A stretch of 64,000 nucleotides of DNA from Paracoccus salsus (GCF_021556615.1 NZ_JAKGGD010000002.1:62001-126000), one strand, 5' to 3'; positions 52,448-62,447 are shown, counted from the stretch's first letter. Made by a program: numbers and translations. The notes: a model not told the origin generated them from the letters alone.

Positions 52448-53107
52448 TCAGAATGGGCGCACGACGTTGCCGCTGTAGAAATAATAGCCCATGCCGACGG
52501 CGAACATGATGTTTCCGGCGACCGCGTGCAGCAGCCATGCGGCGGGAAAGCCGTGGCGCAGATAGGCGCGTGCGAAGAACCAGCCGCCGACGAAGGTCAG
52601 CACCGCCACGACCCATGACCAGTACATCAGATGCGCGAAGGAAAAGATCGCCGCATTGGCCGCGATCGCCGCTTTGCCGCGCGGCAACAACGCGCCGTAG
52701 CGATGAAAGAACAGCGGCCGGAAGATCAGTTCCTGCGGCAGGGCCGACAGCAGCGGATAGAGGCACCATATCATCAGCAGGAATTCCGGCCGTGCCAGGG
52801 CCAGCGCGAACATCGCGTCGGGTCGCGCCAGCCAGAGGATCGCAACCCCCGAAACCAATGCCGCCAGGGCGATACCCAGCACCTCCCACCAGGGCATGCG
52901 GCGCCCAAAGATCAGCTCGCGCCACTGGAAGCCGCCGGTACGCCACAGCAGGACAAGCCCGGCCAGGCTGAACAGGAACAATGCCGAGAACATCCGCTGC
53001 GGCGGCAGGAACAGCGCAATCGCAAGCGGAGCGCCAAGATAGAGCGCCACGAACTCGAAAGCCAGCCAGGGGCGGGACCTCAGCGTGTCAGGCGTGTCGA
53101 CAACCAT
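52448..53107 (-). CDS. CPBP-family intramembrane glutamic protease
   Basis: The 219-residue protein has six or so hydrophobic segments and the CPBP motifs: motif 1 PQELIFRPLFFHR, motif 2 FSFAHLMYW and motif 3 HAVAGN. Motif 1 normally begins with two glutamates (EExxxR); here the first is Gln, leaving one Glu. This might lower or change activity. Other proteins in the family process prenylated substrates or serve in bacteriocin immunity. It is between gh25 and aspS in an apparent operon; the start overlaps the upstream gene by 28 bases. Confidence 0.87.
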   Translation of the reverse strand: MVVDTPDTLRSRPWLAFEFVALYLGAPLAIALFLPPQRMFSALFLFSLAGLVLLWRTGGFQWRELIFGRRMPWWEVLGIALAALVSGVAILWLARPDAMFALALARPEFLLMIWCLYPLLSALPQELIFRPLFFHRYGALLPRGKAAIAANAAIFSFAHLMYWSWVVAVLTFVGGWFFARAYLRHGFPAAWLLHAVAGNIMFAVGMGYYFYSGNVVRPF

Positions 53108-53871
53108 CGCGCCCAGTCCGATGAAGAGCCGGCAAATGCATTCAGGTCCACGTCGCCCCGAATGCCCGGCACCGTGCCGGTGCCGCTGTATTGCCAGAAG
53201 GCCCAGTTCTGGCCCGGATAAGTCATCCGCGGATGGTCCGCGACCGAGCGCAGCCAGAATTCCGCCCGCATGTCGCCCAACCGGTTGTCACGGTAGAAGT
53301 CGACGGTCGTGTAGATGATCGGGCGCTGGCCATAGTGGCGGCCGACGATGTCCAGGAATGCATTCGCCTCGCGCTTGACCTGGTCGGGGGCGGGCCGCTG
53401 CGGGCAGGTCCGGGAGTTGGTCCATTCCAGATCCAGAACCGGCGGCAGCGAGCCGCGCTCGCGCGGGACGTTCTGGATGAACCAGCGCGCCTGCTCGGCT
53501 CCCGAGCGGCAGAAGTAATAATAGTGATAGGCACCGCGGGGCAGCCGGACGGCAGCAGCCTCGCGCCAGTAGCGCTGGAAGGACGGGTCGCTGTGGTCGC
53601 CGCCCTCGGTCGCCTTGATGAAGGCAAAGCTGACGCCTGAACTGCGGACGCGGTTCCAGTCGATGCTGCCCTGCCAGCGCGAGATGTCGATCCCGTGCAC
53701 CTGATGGTTGTAGGGATGCCCGTTGCGCCAGGTATGCGGCCTGCTGTCGCCCAGCTGCGGCACCGCGCCTCCGACATAGCCGGGTCCGGCCGACCCGCGC
53801 GGCGGTGTCCGCGAGCAGGCCACTGCCAATACCACCATCAGTCCCAGAACGATCGCTGTGAAGTGCCGCAT
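53080..53871 (-). CDS. GH25 lysozyme-like lipoprotein
   Basis: The 263-residue product has a lipoprotein signal (GLMVVLAVAC) and a glycoside hydrolase 25 domain: HGIDISRWQGSIDW, FAFIKATEGGDHSD, the catalytic DLEW pair (VLDLEWT), IIYTTVDFY and WAFWQYSGTGTVPGIRGDVDLN. GH25 enzymes cut peptidoglycan N-acetylmuramic bonds. The start at 53871 follows GAGGG. It shares its 3' end with the CPBP gene by overlap. Confidence 0.92.
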   Translation of the reverse strand: MRHFTAIVLGLMVVLAVACSRTPPRGSAGPGYVGGAVPQLGDSRPHTWRNGHPYNHQVHGIDISRWQGSIDWNRVRSSGVSFAFIKATEGGDHSDPSFQRYWREAAAVRLPRGAYHYYYFCRSGAEQARWFIQNVPRERGSLPPVLDLEWTNSRTCPQRPAPDQVKREANAFLDIVGRHYGQRPIIYTTVDFYRDNRLGDMRAEFWLRSVADHPRMTYPGQNWAFWQYSGTGTVPGIRGDVDLNAFAGSSSDWARWLSTRLTR

Positions 53872-54036
53872 CCTGCCCTCGCTACTGCCCGTCAATGACG
53901 CCGCGTTGGCCGCGGCTGTCTTCTGCTTATCGCAAGGCCGTGACGGAAAGTCATCGGGCCGTGATGGTCAACTTCGCGTCAACCACCACGGCGGGACATG
54001 TCCGGCCCAGGCGGGGGAAAAGATGACCGGCACGGC

Positions 54037-54315
54037 TCAGTCCGTGTCGGATTCCGTCGCATCGTCATCGGGCGTAACCGGCGCGGCGCTGTCGGGTGCA
54101 ATGACGGCGGCTTCACCTGCTTCGTCGCCCTCGGCGTCGGTGAGTGCGGTATCGCCCGGCGGCGGAGTCGTGACGATGCCTTCGTTCTGCTCGTCAGCGC
54201 CGGGCATGAAGAGAAGAAAGGCAATCACCGCGACAAGAAGCGCGACGACGATCCCGATGATGGCGGGGCGATGATTCTTTGCCGACGTTTTCGGGTTCTC
54301 GTTATTGAAAGACAT
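54037..54315 (-). CDS. Small single-pass membrane protein with acidic tail
   Basis: The 92-residue product (start after GGAG) has a short polar N-terminus, one membrane segment (about 18-37, PAIIGIVVALLVAVIAFLLF) and a long Asp/Glu/Ala/Pro-rich tail ending DDDATESDTD. No family is recognised; such proteins are common and often uncharacterised. It is an isolated gene, with a 165-base gap to the upstream end of the GH25 gene. Confidence 0.65.
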   Translation of the reverse strand: MSFNNENPKTSAKNHRPAIIGIVVALLVAVIAFLLFMPGADEQNEGIVTTPPPGDTALTDAEGDEAGEAAVIAPDSAAPVTPDDDATESDTD

Positions 54316-54949
54316 GTGTTTCTCCATCAATTGTAGCTTGCAGGATCAACCCGCGGCGGCCGCATCCGTTCCGGTCCGGCACCGGCCAGTCTGTAGTGAG
54401 AAACTTGTCGGGGGCAAGGCCAGGCTTGATCCCGCACATCATCTGACGCGCTGCGCCTTGTTCAGCCTGTATCTGCCCGCGCTTGCCAACGCACACGCCG
54501 TGTTCGCCTCTGATCGTGGCACCATGGCCTGCTGCCGGTTTCCTGGACAGCGGGTTCGGCTCGCGCAGCACGGGCCTCGTGCCATGGCGCAGGGCGGTGG
54601 CCCGGCTGGCGGGCGTCGCGGCCATGCGCCCGGACCGGCATCGGCGCCGGGATCGAGCAAGAGGAACGGTCCGGTGGCCAGCGGCGGGACGAAAGCTCTG
54701 CGAGGCGGAATGGTGGTCGCGGTCCGCCACCCTCTGCGACAGCCGCGATCCCGGGAGGGCAGGCAGCCGGGCGCCCGCCTCGGGTGAAGATTTCACCGGC
54801 AATCCTTCTCTTGTCACCGACTGGCGACCCGTGACTGGCGAAATGAAACTTGGCAACGACGGGCACGTTCTGTCATTAACGGTTCACGAAATCGCCATAG
54901 CCTGGCGCCGAATGGCGGCTGAGCCGATCCGCAGTGCAGAAGGCAAGAC
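54316..54949. other. 634-bp region without a supportable gene
   Basis: Frames on both strands are open because of high GC, but their translations are Arg/Ala-rich without motifs or ribosome binding sites. Only the last 90 bases, lower in GC, look like an upstream region for the GT8 gene at 54950. Confidence 0.6.
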
Positions 54950-55843
54950 ATGGATAAGACCTGGATTTCTTCGCCACGCCGCAGGCTGGCTGGCCGGTTT
55001 GCCGGCATAATGCCGGAAGGCCTGTCCGCCGAGACGCGACCGCAAGCCGATCACGCCTATGTCACACTTGTCAGCAATCCTGATTACCTGCCCGGAGCCG
55101 AGGCGCTGTTGCGATCGCTGAAGCTGACCGGCACGGCGGCGGATCTGGTCGTGATGCATCGCGGATTGCAGCCCGCGCATCTGGCCCGGCTGAGGGCGCA
55201 TGGTGCCAGACTGATCGCCGCCGACCTCTTGCCCACATCCGAGGCGTTCGACCGCACGCACGCGCGCGGCGCGCTTCACCAGCGCGCGGCCTTCACGCGC
55301 GGCGGCAAGCCGGACTTTCATACGCCCCTGGACAATTTCATCAAGCTGCGGCTCTGGCAGCTTGACTACGACCGGTGCATCTTCATCGATGCCGACGCGG
55401 TTGTGCTGCGCTCTGTGGACAAGCTGTTCGAGATGCCGGAACTGTGTGCGGCGCCGAATGTCTATGACGGGCTGGACGGATTTCACCGGATGAATTCCGG
55501 CGTATTCACCGCACGGCCCGACCAGCGGACCTACCGCGACATGCTGGCCCGCCTGGACCGCCCCGGCGCGTTCTGGCGCCGCACCGACCAGACCTTCCTG
55601 CAACATTATTTCCCCGATTGGCAGGGGCTGTCGATCCATCACAACATGCTGCAATATGTGTGGTTCAACCTGCCGGAACTGTGGAGCTGGGAGGATATCC
55701 GGATCCTGCATTTCCAGTACGAGAAGCCTTGGCAGGATCATGACAAGGTCCGGCTGATGCGGCCGCTGATCGAACTTTGGCGTGCGATCGCAGCGGGCCA
55801 TCCGATCCCGGACCTGGCGGCACAGGCCCGCCCAGCCGCCTGA
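54950..55843 (+). CDS. GT8-family (glycogenin-like) glycosyltransferase
   Basis: The 297-residue product has a GT-A fold of the GT8 type: AYVTLVSNPDYLPGAEALLRSL, the metal-binding DAD in CIFIDADAVVL, a middle block MNSGVFTARPDQ and a C-terminal HFQYEKPW. These enzymes are retaining transferases using nucleotide sugars, here with unknown acceptor. The stop shares a base with the next gene's ATG (TGATG), linking it to the epimerase. Confidence 0.87.
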   Translation: MDKTWISSPRRRLAGRFAGIMPEGLSAETRPQADHAYVTLVSNPDYLPGAEALLRSLKLTGTAADLVVMHRGLQPAHLARLRAHGARLIAADLLPTSEAFDRTHARGALHQRAAFTRGGKPDFHTPLDNFIKLRLWQLDYDRCIFIDADAVVLRSVDKLFEMPELCAAPNVYDGLDGFHRMNSGVFTARPDQRTYRDMLARLDRPGAFWRRTDQTFLQHYFPDWQGLSIHHNMLQYVWFNLPELWSWEDIRILHFQYEKPWQDHDKVRLMRPLIELWRAIAAGHPIPDLAAQARPAA

Positions 55844-56676
55844 TGCGGATCGCCCTGACTGGCAGCAGCGGGATCGTCGGCGGCTTCGTTCTCGCGGCGG
55901 CGCGGACCGCCGGTCACCACGTCACATGCCTCACCCGCGAGCGCGGCTACCGTCTGGGGGACGCCCCGGACCTGTCCGGACAGGATGCGCTGATCCACTG
56001 CGCCTTCGCCCATGTGCCCGGCTGCTATCGCGGCGGCGAAGGCGACGCACCGCGGGACTTCATCGACGCCAATCTGCACGGCTCGATCCGGCTGTTCGAG
56101 GCGGCGGAAAGCGCCGGGGTCCCGCGCATCGCGTTTCTGTCGTCGCGGGCGGTGCACGACGGCCATCCGCCCGGCACCGTGCTTGAGGATGACCTGCCGC
56201 CTTGGCCAACCACGCTTTACGGCCACGTCAAGGCCGAGGCCGAAAACCATCTGGCGCGGATGCGCGCGCGCGGGACCAGGGCGGTGGCGCTGCGATCGAC
56301 AGGGGTCTACGGACCCGGACGCGCGCATAAATGGCGTGCGCTGTTCGCTCGGTATCTGACGGGCGGGCAGGTGTCCGCGCGCGTCTCGACCGAGGTGCAT
56401 GGCCGGGACCTGGCTGCGGCGATCCTGCTGCTTCTGTCGGTGCCCGACCCGCCGCGGACGGTCAATGTCAGCGACCTGGTTCTGGATCGCCACGATCTGC
56501 TTGGCCTGGTGCAAGACCTGACCGGCAGCCAGGCCCGCCTGCCCCCGCGCGCGGATGCCACAGGGCTGCGCCTGCCGCGATGTCTGGCGCTGTCAAATCT
56601 GGGCTGGCAGCCCGGCGGAACGGCTCTGCTGCGGGCGACGCTGCCGCGATTGCTGGACCAGGCCGACATTTTGTGA
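55843..56676 (+). CDS. NAD-dependent epimerase/dehydratase-family protein
   Basis: The 277-residue protein is an extended short-chain dehydrogenase: N-terminal NAD-binding TGSSGIVGG, SSRAVHDG near the active-site Ser, the YGHVKAEAEN Tyr-x3-Lys pair and STGVYGPG. Such enzymes modify nucleotide sugars or other polyol substrates; which one is not visible. It is co-translated with the GT8 gene, so it may make its donor. Confidence 0.88.
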   Translation: MRIALTGSSGIVGGFVLAAARTAGHHVTCLTRERGYRLGDAPDLSGQDALIHCAFAHVPGCYRGGEGDAPRDFIDANLHGSIRLFEAAESAGVPRIAFLSSRAVHDGHPPGTVLEDDLPPWPTTLYGHVKAEAENHLARMRARGTRAVALRSTGVYGPGRAHKWRALFARYLTGGQVSARVSTEVHGRDLAAAILLLLSVPDPPRTVNVSDLVLDRHDLLGLVQDLTGSQARLPPRADATGLRLPRCLALSNLGWQPGGTALLRATLPRLLDQADIL

Positions 56677-56713
56677 TTCGCTGGCGTCCGACCCAGCAGA
56701 AGTGGCATTGTCC

Positions 56714-58462
56714 ATGCGCCCGCGTCCATCGAAATCCGGAACGGAACCCAGGACCGCCTCGGCCGGAGGCTGGCTGAGCAAGGGCTGGCTGCGGCTTCGC
56801 CATCGGGCAACGCGCACGACCCGGATCATGCGGAAGAGCGGCCCCAGCCAGATCCAGTTCTGGTTGCTGGCGCTGCTGATCGGGATCGGCGCGGGTTTCG
56901 CCGCGCTTGGATTCCGTCTGGGCATCGGCGCATTGCAGACGCTGATCTATGGCGCCGACGACCTGACTCTGGCGACGGTGGCGCAGCGTCTGCCCTGGTA
57001 CTGGGTGCTTTCCGTCCCGGTCATCGGCGGGCTTGTCGTCGGGCTGATCCTCGACCGTTTCACGCCCGATGCCAGGGTCCGGGCGGTAGCCGACGTGATC
57101 GAGGGCGCCGCGCTGGACGGCGGTCGGGTCGAGACGCGCGAGGGGCTGGCCTCGGCCGCGGCGTCGCTGATCACGCTTGGAACCGGTGGCAGTTCGGGGC
57201 GCGAGGGACCGGTGGTCCATCTTGCCGGCGTCATCTCGACAGCGGTCGCCAAACGCATCGACGCCAGTCCGATCACCGGCCGCGATCTTCTGGGCTGTGC
57301 CGTGGCGGGTGCAGTCGCGGCCAGCTTCAACGCGCCGATCGCGGGCGCGCTGTTCGCGCACGAGGTCGTGCTGCGCCACTTCGCGCTGCACGCCTTTGCG
57401 CCGATCGCGATCGCGGCGGTCGCCGGGACCGTCATCAACCGGCTGGAATTCGGCGGGCTGACAGAGTTCACCCTGTCGCAGGCGATGGATCTGGCGTTTT
57501 ACGTCGAGTTGCCGGCCTTCATGCTGCTGGGCCTGGTTTCCGCGCTGGTCGCGGCAGCCATGATGTCCAGCATCTTCCGGGCCGAAAATTTCGGCAACTG
57601 GGCGATGGGCCGCCTTGGCTGGCCTCGCTGGATGCGACCAGCCGTCGCCGGACTGATCCTGGGCGCGATCGCAATCCCGTTTCCGCATATCATCGGCGTC
57701 GGCTACGAGACGACGGCGGCGGCGCTGAACGGCCGCATCGGCCTGACCGACGCGATCCTTTTTGCGGTCGTCAAGGCCGCCGCTGTCGCGGTGACGCTGG
57801 GGGGGCGAATGGGCGGCGGGGTCTTCTCGCCGGCACTGGTCATGGGGTCGTTGACCGGCCTCGCCTTTGGCATCATCGCGACCTGGATGCTGCCCGAGGT
57901 GTCGGGCATGGTGAATGTCTACGCCTTCGCGGGGATGGCCGCCGTGGGTGCGGCGGTTCTGGGGGCGCCGATCTCGACCGCGCTGATCATCTTCGAGATG
58001 ACCGGTGACTGGCAGACCGGGATCGCGGTGATGACCGCGGTTTCGCTCAGTTCGGCGCTGGCCTCCCGCCTGGTGCACCGATCCTACTTTCTGACGCAGC
58101 TCGAAAACCGCGGCGTCCATGTCGCCGAGGGACCCCAGGTCTGGCTACCCCAGAAGATGCGGATCACGACCATCCTGCGGGCGATGGACGATGAAGGCGC
58201 GCCGTCCGCGGACCTGATCCGGAACCTGATGGCTTCGGGCCAGGCGTTGACAGAAGGCATGCCCCTCGACGAGGCGCTGCGCGAGTTCGACCGCAAGGGC
58301 GCGGCCTTCCTGCCGGTCATCCGCCCGCCAGAACCCGCCGAGCTTGAAGACCCCGACACGCCGCTGCCGGACCCCGAGATCATCGGCGTCGTCTATCACA
58401 TCGATGCGCTGCGCGCCTTGAATCAGGCGCTGGCCGAGACCGCCGCGGAAGAGCACGGCTGA
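56714..58462 (+). CDS. ClC-family chloride channel/antiporter with C-terminal CBS-like region
   Basis: The 582-residue protein has the ClC core with GREGPVVHL (gating Glu motif) and GGRMGGGVFSPALVMG (GxFxP motif). The first signature, usually GSGIPE, is not seen; the corresponding stretch reads ARVRAVADVIEGAAL, so the anion-coordinating Ser may be absent. After the membrane domain comes a cytoplasmic part (about 450-582) with CBS-like segments. Direction and coupling to protons cannot be judged. The start at 56714 is supported by position after the epimerase gene, although its ribosome binding site is weak. Confidence 0.9.
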   Translation: MRPRPSKSGTEPRTASAGGWLSKGWLRLRHRATRTTRIMRKSGPSQIQFWLLALLIGIGAGFAALGFRLGIGALQTLIYGADDLTLATVAQRLPWYWVLSVPVIGGLVVGLILDRFTPDARVRAVADVIEGAALDGGRVETREGLASAAASLITLGTGGSSGREGPVVHLAGVISTAVAKRIDASPITGRDLLGCAVAGAVAASFNAPIAGALFAHEVVLRHFALHAFAPIAIAAVAGTVINRLEFGGLTEFTLSQAMDLAFYVELPAFMLLGLVSALVAAAMMSSIFRAENFGNWAMGRLGWPRWMRPAVAGLILGAIAIPFPHIIGVGYETTAAALNGRIGLTDAILFAVVKAAAVAVTLGGRMGGGVFSPALVMGSLTGLAFGIIATWMLPEVSGMVNVYAFAGMAAVGAAVLGAPISTALIIFEMTGDWQTGIAVMTAVSLSSALASRLVHRSYFLTQLENRGVHVAEGPQVWLPQKMRITTILRAMDDEGAPSADLIRNLMASGQALTEGMPLDEALREFDRKGAAFLPVIRPPEPAELEDPDTPLPDPEIIGVVYHIDALRALNQALAETAAEEHG

Positions 58463-58463
58463 C

Positions 58464-58494
58464 CCCGCCGTCTCGGAATTTCCGCGACGGCGGG
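58464..58494. terminator. Bidirectional hairpin after the ClC gene
   Basis: CCCGCCGTC (58464-58472) and GACGGCGGG (58486-58494) form a 9-bp stem, directly after the ClC stop and between convergent genes. Confidence 0.6.
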
Positions 58495-58510
58495 CGCGAC
58501 ATCGGGGGGT

Positions 58511-58530
58511 CCGGGGGGCTGGCCCCCCGG
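58511..58530. terminator. G6/C6 hairpin between the ClC and cobT genes
   Basis: CCGGGGGG and CCCCCCGG flank CTGG. It is a second hairpin in the convergent gap, and resembles that at 28058-28075. Confidence 0.5.
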
Positions 58531-58558
58531 CCGTCGCGGGACGCAAGTCGGGCGTCGC

Positions 58559-60436
58559 TCAACCGCGCCGGATCGCTGCCATTCCCAGCACCCGGGCACG
58601 CTTTCGGGGGTCCCTGTCGAACAGTGCCGCAAGCTGTTCGGTGATCGCACCAGCCAGCTGCTCGGCGTCGGTGATCGTCACCGCGCGCTCGTAATAGCGG
58701 GTCACATCATGGCCGATTCCGATCGCCAGCAGTTCGACCGCACGCTTGCGCTCGACCATGGCAATCACGTCGCGCAGGTGTTTCTCGAGATAGTTGGCCG
58801 GGTTCACCGACAGCGTGCTGTCATCAACCGGCGCGCCGTCCGATATCACCATCAGGATCTTGCGCGCCTCGCTGCGCTTCGACAGGCGCTTGTGCGCCCA
58901 TTCCAGGGCCTCGCCGTCGATGTTTTCCTTCAGCAAACCTTCCTTCATCATCAGCCCCAGATTGGGGCGCACCCGACGCCACGGCGCGTCGGCGGACTTG
59001 TAGATGATGTGCCGCAGATCGTTCAGCCGTCCCGGCTGCGCGGGGCGACCGGCCTGCAGCCACGCCTCGCGCGCCTGCCCGCCTTTCCAGGCGCGGGTGG
59101 TGAAGCCCAGGATCTCGACCTTGACCGAGCAGCGTTCCAGCGTTCGCGCCAGCACATCGGCGCAGATCGCCGCGATCGAGATCGGCCGGCCCCGCATCGA
59201 CCCTGAGTTGTCGATCAGCAACGTCACCACGGTGTCCCGGAACTCGGTGTCCTTCTCGACCTTGAAGCTCAGCGGCGTCGTCGGGTTGGCGACGACGCGC
59301 GCCAGACGCCCGGCGTCCAGCACACCCTCTTCCTTGTCGAATTCCCAGCTGCGGTTCTGCTGCGCCTGCAGGCGACGCTGCAACTTGTTGGCAAGGCGCG
59401 ACACCGCCCCGCGCAGCGGGTCCAGCTGCTTGTCCAGGTAAGCGCGCAACCGTTCCAGCTCGGCCGCGTCGGCCAGATCCTCGGCGCGGATCTCCTCGTC
59501 CCATTGCTGGGCGAAGACCTTGTAGTCGGGACTGGCCTCGCTGACGGGCGGCGGCAGGTCGGGCGGGCTGTCGGACTCGGGCATCTCGGCTTCGTCCGTT
59601 AGCTCTTCGTCGGACTGGTCGTCCATGCTGACCTGGGCCTGACGCTCGTCCTGCTGCTGTTCCTGGGATCGCTCGGCCGAGCTGTCCGAGTCTTCGCTTT
59701 CGTCCTGATCGGGGGACTGGTTGTCGCCGGCCTCTTCGTCCTGCTCGGCGTTATCCTCCGCGTCGTCCTGTTCGGGCTCGTCCGGGTCGTCGCCCAGCTG
59801 GTCGCCATAGCCCAGATCGCTGATCAGCCGGCGCGCAAGCCTCGCGAACGCCGTCTGGTCGGCCAGAACCTCATGGACATCGGCCAGCGACTCGGCGGCC
59901 TGCTGTTCGACGAAGGGCCGCCACAGATCGGCGACATGCTGCGCCCCGCCCGGCAGCGCGCGCCCGGTCGCGGCTTGCCGCAACAGATACCCGGCCGCCA
60001 CGGAGAGCGGCGCGTCGGAGGGCGACTTGATCTGTGAATAGCCCTTCTTCTCGGCGTCAGCGCCGATCTTGGCGTCGATATTGGACAGCGCCCCCGGCAT
60101 GTCGCGGGCCCCCAGCGCCTCGCAGCGCGCGGTCTCGAAGGCTTCGTAGAGCTCGCGCGCCATCGGGCCGGCGGGCGCGAATTTCGCATGTGTCCCGGCG
60201 TCATGGTGGCGCATGCGCATCGCCAGCGCATCGGCGGTTCCCCGAGCCATCAGGATCTCGTCGCGGCCCATCCGGCGGCTGATCTGCGGAAGACGCATCG
60301 TGTCGCCCGCGACCCCCGAGGGATCGGCGCTGAACGTGACGTTCAATTCGCGCTCATCGGCCAGGGCGCGGGTGGCCTCGGTCAGGGCCTTCTTGAACGG
60401 ATCGGCGGGATTATCGGACTTCTTCATGCCTTCCAT
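58559..60436 (-). CDS. cobT: Cobaltochelatase subunit CobT
   Basis: CobT is the VWA subunit of the ATP-dependent cobaltochelatase (CobN-CobS-CobT) that inserts cobalt into hydrogenobyrinate diamide in aerobic B12 synthesis. The product of about 625 residues has the N-terminal domain, a long acidic Glu/Asp/Gln/Ser-rich middle (about 215-325) and a C-terminal VWA domain with [16 protein letters not shown] and the [13 protein letters not shown] block. The start may be 60436 or, nine bases in, 60427; ribosome binding sites are weak for both. CobS lies 0.9 kb upstream, separated by a divergent gene. Confidence 0.93.
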   Translation of the reverse strand: MEGMKKSDNPADPFKKALTEATRALADERELNVTFSADPSGVAGDTMRLPQISRRMGRDEILMARGTADALAMRMRHHDAGTHAKFAPAGPMARELYEAFETARCEALGARDMPGALSNIDAKIGADAEKKGYSQIKSPSDAPLSVAAGYLLRQAATGRALPGGAQHVADLWRPFVEQQAAESLADVHEVLADQTAFARLARRLISDLGYGDQLGDDPDEPEQDDAEDNAEQDEEAGDNQSPDQDESEDSDSSAERSQEQQQDERQAQVSMDDQSDEELTDEAEMPESDSPPDLPPPVSEASPDYKVFAQQWDEEIRAEDLADAAELERLRAYLDKQLDPLRGAVSRLANKLQRRLQAQQNRSWEFDKEEGVLDAGRLARVVANPTTPLSFKVEKDTEFRDTVVTLLIDNSGSMRGRPISIAAICADVLARTLERCSVKVEILGFTTRAWKGGQAREAWLQAGRPAQPGRLNDLRHIIYKSADAPWRRVRPNLGLMMKEGLLKENIDGEALEWAHKRLSKRSEARKILMVISDGAPVDDSTLSVNPANYLEKHLRDVIAMVERKRAVELLAIGIGHDVTRYYERAVTITDAEQLAGAITEQLAALFDRDPRKRARVLGMAAIRRG

Positions 60437-60575
60437 AGACCACCACGCGGCACGCGGGGCAAGAGGTCTGCGCAGCCCCGCGCAGCCCTGCAGGCGGATC
60501 CCGGACGCAGGCACGGAACCAACGACGCCGCCCTGCGTTCTGCCAAATACCATCGCATCAGGAAAGGATTCTCGC

Positions 60576-61160
60576 ATGGCCAAACCGAAGATCGCCGTCA
60601 TCATCAGTTCGACGCGCGACGCGCGCTTCGCCGACAAGCCGGCGCAGTGGTTCATGGGCAAGGTCGCAGGGCATCCCGATCTTGATTTCGACCTCGTCGA
60701 TCTGCGCGATCAGGACCTGCCCTTCTTCAACGAAAAAGCGTCGAATCTGTGGGTTCCGTCCGAGGATCAGCGCGCCGTCGCGTGGCAGAAGAAACTGGCA
60801 GGATATGACGGCTTCGTCTTCGTGGTCGCGGAATACAACCATTCGATCACCGGGGCGCTGAAGAATGCGCTGGACCAGGCCTACAAGGAATGGAACCGCA
60901 AACCGCTGGCGGCACTGGGATATGGCGGCGTCGGTGCGGCACGCGCGGTCGAGCATCTGCGGCTGATCGGGATCGAGCTGCAGATGGTGCCGCTGCGCAA
61001 CGCCATCCATATCGGCGGCGGCGACTTCATGAAGGTTTCTCCGATGGGCGAAAACGCGCCCATGTCCGAGATCGAGGACCATCTGGAAGGCGGGCTGGAC
61101 GGCATGCTGGATGAGCTGGTCTGGTGGACAAACGCGACCAAAGCGGCCCGCGAGGGCTGA
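60576..61160 (+). CDS. NADPH-dependent FMN reductase
   Basis: The 194-residue flavodoxin-like protein starts after GGAAAGGA. It has the FMN-binding blocks [33 protein letters not shown] and [15 protein letters not shown] of the NADPH-dependent FMN reductase family. It inserts on the opposite strand between cobS and cobT. CobR-type corrin reductases are flavin-dependent, but they belong to another family, so a role in B12 synthesis is only a possibility. Confidence 0.92.
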   Translation: MAKPKIAVIISSTRDARFADKPAQWFMGKVAGHPDLDFDLVDLRDQDLPFFNEKASNLWVPSEDQRAVAWQKKLAGYDGFVFVVAEYNHSITGALKNALDQAYKEWNRKPLAALGYGGVGAARAVEHLRLIGIELQMVPLRNAIHIGGGDFMKVSPMGENAPMSEIEDHLEGGLDGMLDELVWWTNATKAAREG

Positions 61161-61345
61161 TCTGGCCCTGAGGCCATCGGGCGGCGCGGTCGGCATCGGC
61201 GCTGATCGCGCCTGTGGACAGGAAAGGCTTCTGATGGAGGTCATGGTTCGTCGGGCGGGCCGGCCTGTTGCCGCGGTGCGCATGCGCTGAACGCGCGAAG
61301 CCGGCGTCTTCCGTAGCGGACGCCCGGACGACTGTCACCGTGCCG

Positions 61346-62317
61346 TCAATGTGCCTTCGAGGCCGCACTTTCCGGCAATTCCTCATCGAACAGGCGCTGG
61401 TAGAACTCGGCCACCGTCTGGCGTTCCAGTTCGTCGCATTTGTTCAGGAAGGTCAGCCGGAATGCATAGCCGATATTGTCGAAGATCCGGGCATTCTGGG
61501 CCCAGGTGATGACGGTGCGCGGTGACATGACCGTGGACAGGTCGCCCTGCATGAACGCGGTCCGGGTCAGATCGGCCAGCGTGACCATCTGGCTGATCGC
61601 CTTTCGGCCCTTCTCGTTGTTGTAGTTCGGATTCTTGGACAGAACGATCGCAGCCTCGGCGTCATGGGACAGATAGTTCAGCGTCGCGACCAGCGACCAG
61701 CGGTCCATCTGGCCCTGGTTGATCTGCTGGGTGCCGTGATAAAGCCCGGTGGTATCGCCCAGACCGACCGTGTTCGAGGTCGCGAACAGCCGGAAACAGG
61801 GGTTTGGCGTGATCACCTCGTTCTGGTCCAGCAACGTCAGCTTGCCGTCCGCCTCCAGCACGCGCTGGATCACGAACATCACGTCCGCGCGGCCTGCATC
61901 GTATTCGTCGAAGACGATTGCTGTCGGGTTGCGCAGCGCCCAGGGCAGTATGCCCTCGTGGAACACCGTGACCTGCTTGCCATCGACCAGCTTGATCGCG
62001 TCCTTGCCGATCAGGTCGATTCGGCTGACATGGCTGTCCAGGTTCACGCGTACGCAAGGCCAGTTCAGCCGCGCCGCCACCTGCTCGATATGGGTCGATT
62101 TCCCGGTGCCGTGATAGCCCTGGATCATCACCCGGCGGTTATAGGCAAAGCCTGCCAGAATCGCCAATGTCGTGTCCGGGTCGAACTTGTAGGTGCTGTC
62201 GATTTCGGGCACGCGGTCGGTGCGTTCGGCGAAGCCCTTGACCTTCATGTCGCTGTCCAGACCGAACGCCTCGCGCAGGTCGATCTCTTCGGTTGGTTTC
62301 GCGTTCATGTCCAGCAT
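61346..62317 (-). CDS. cobS: Cobaltochelatase subunit CobS
   Basis: CobS is the AAA+ ATPase of the cobaltochelatase complex. The 323-residue product has Walker [10 protein letters not shown], Walker [12 protein letters not shown] and the sensor/arginine-finger region [20 protein letters not shown]. The length is standard. The ATG at 62317 follows AAAGGG at good spacing; an ATG nine bases in (62308) is the alternative. It is oriented with cobT downstream but with the FMN reductase gene between. Confidence 0.96.
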   Translation of the reverse strand: MLDMNAKPTEEIDLREAFGLDSDMKVKGFAERTDRVPEIDSTYKFDPDTTLAILAGFAYNRRVMIQGYHGTGKSTHIEQVAARLNWPCVRVNLDSHVSRIDLIGKDAIKLVDGKQVTVFHEGILPWALRNPTAIVFDEYDAGRADVMFVIQRVLEADGKLTLLDQNEVITPNPCFRLFATSNTVGLGDTTGLYHGTQQINQGQMDRWSLVATLNYLSHDAEAAIVLSKNPNYNNEKGRKAISQMVTLADLTRTAFMQGDLSTVMSPRTVITWAQNARIFDNIGYAFRLTFLNKCDELERQTVAEFYQRLFDEELPESAASKAH

Positions 62318-62385
62318 CGGGGGCCCTTTCCTCGCATCCGCGTCTTGATCGCGCATTCGTTGTCAGTGTGCAAGCCGACGGCGCG

Positions 62386-62412
62386 TTGACGCGCCCCCGC
62401 GCGCCTCATAAA
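62386..62412 (+). promoter_or_regulatory. Candidate promoter of the ECF sigma gene
   Basis: TTGACG (62386-62391) lies in the loop of the inverted repeat GGCGCG-TTGA-CGCGCC (62380-62395), and CATAAA (62407-62412) follows after 15 bases. The spacing is short, so this is weak support. Confidence 0.3.
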
Positions 62413-62447
62413 GTCGCCCGCAGAAACAAGCCGAGCGAGGGCCGCGC

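Noticed and set aside
54302-54856. 184-codon minus-strand frame upstream of the small membrane protein
   Set aside because: Arg/Pro-rich translation without motif; competing frames on both strands are equally long.
60576-61160. FMN reductase considered as CobR corrin reductase
   Set aside because: The flavodoxin-like fold and motifs match NADPH-dependent FMN reductases; CobR belongs to another flavin reductase family.
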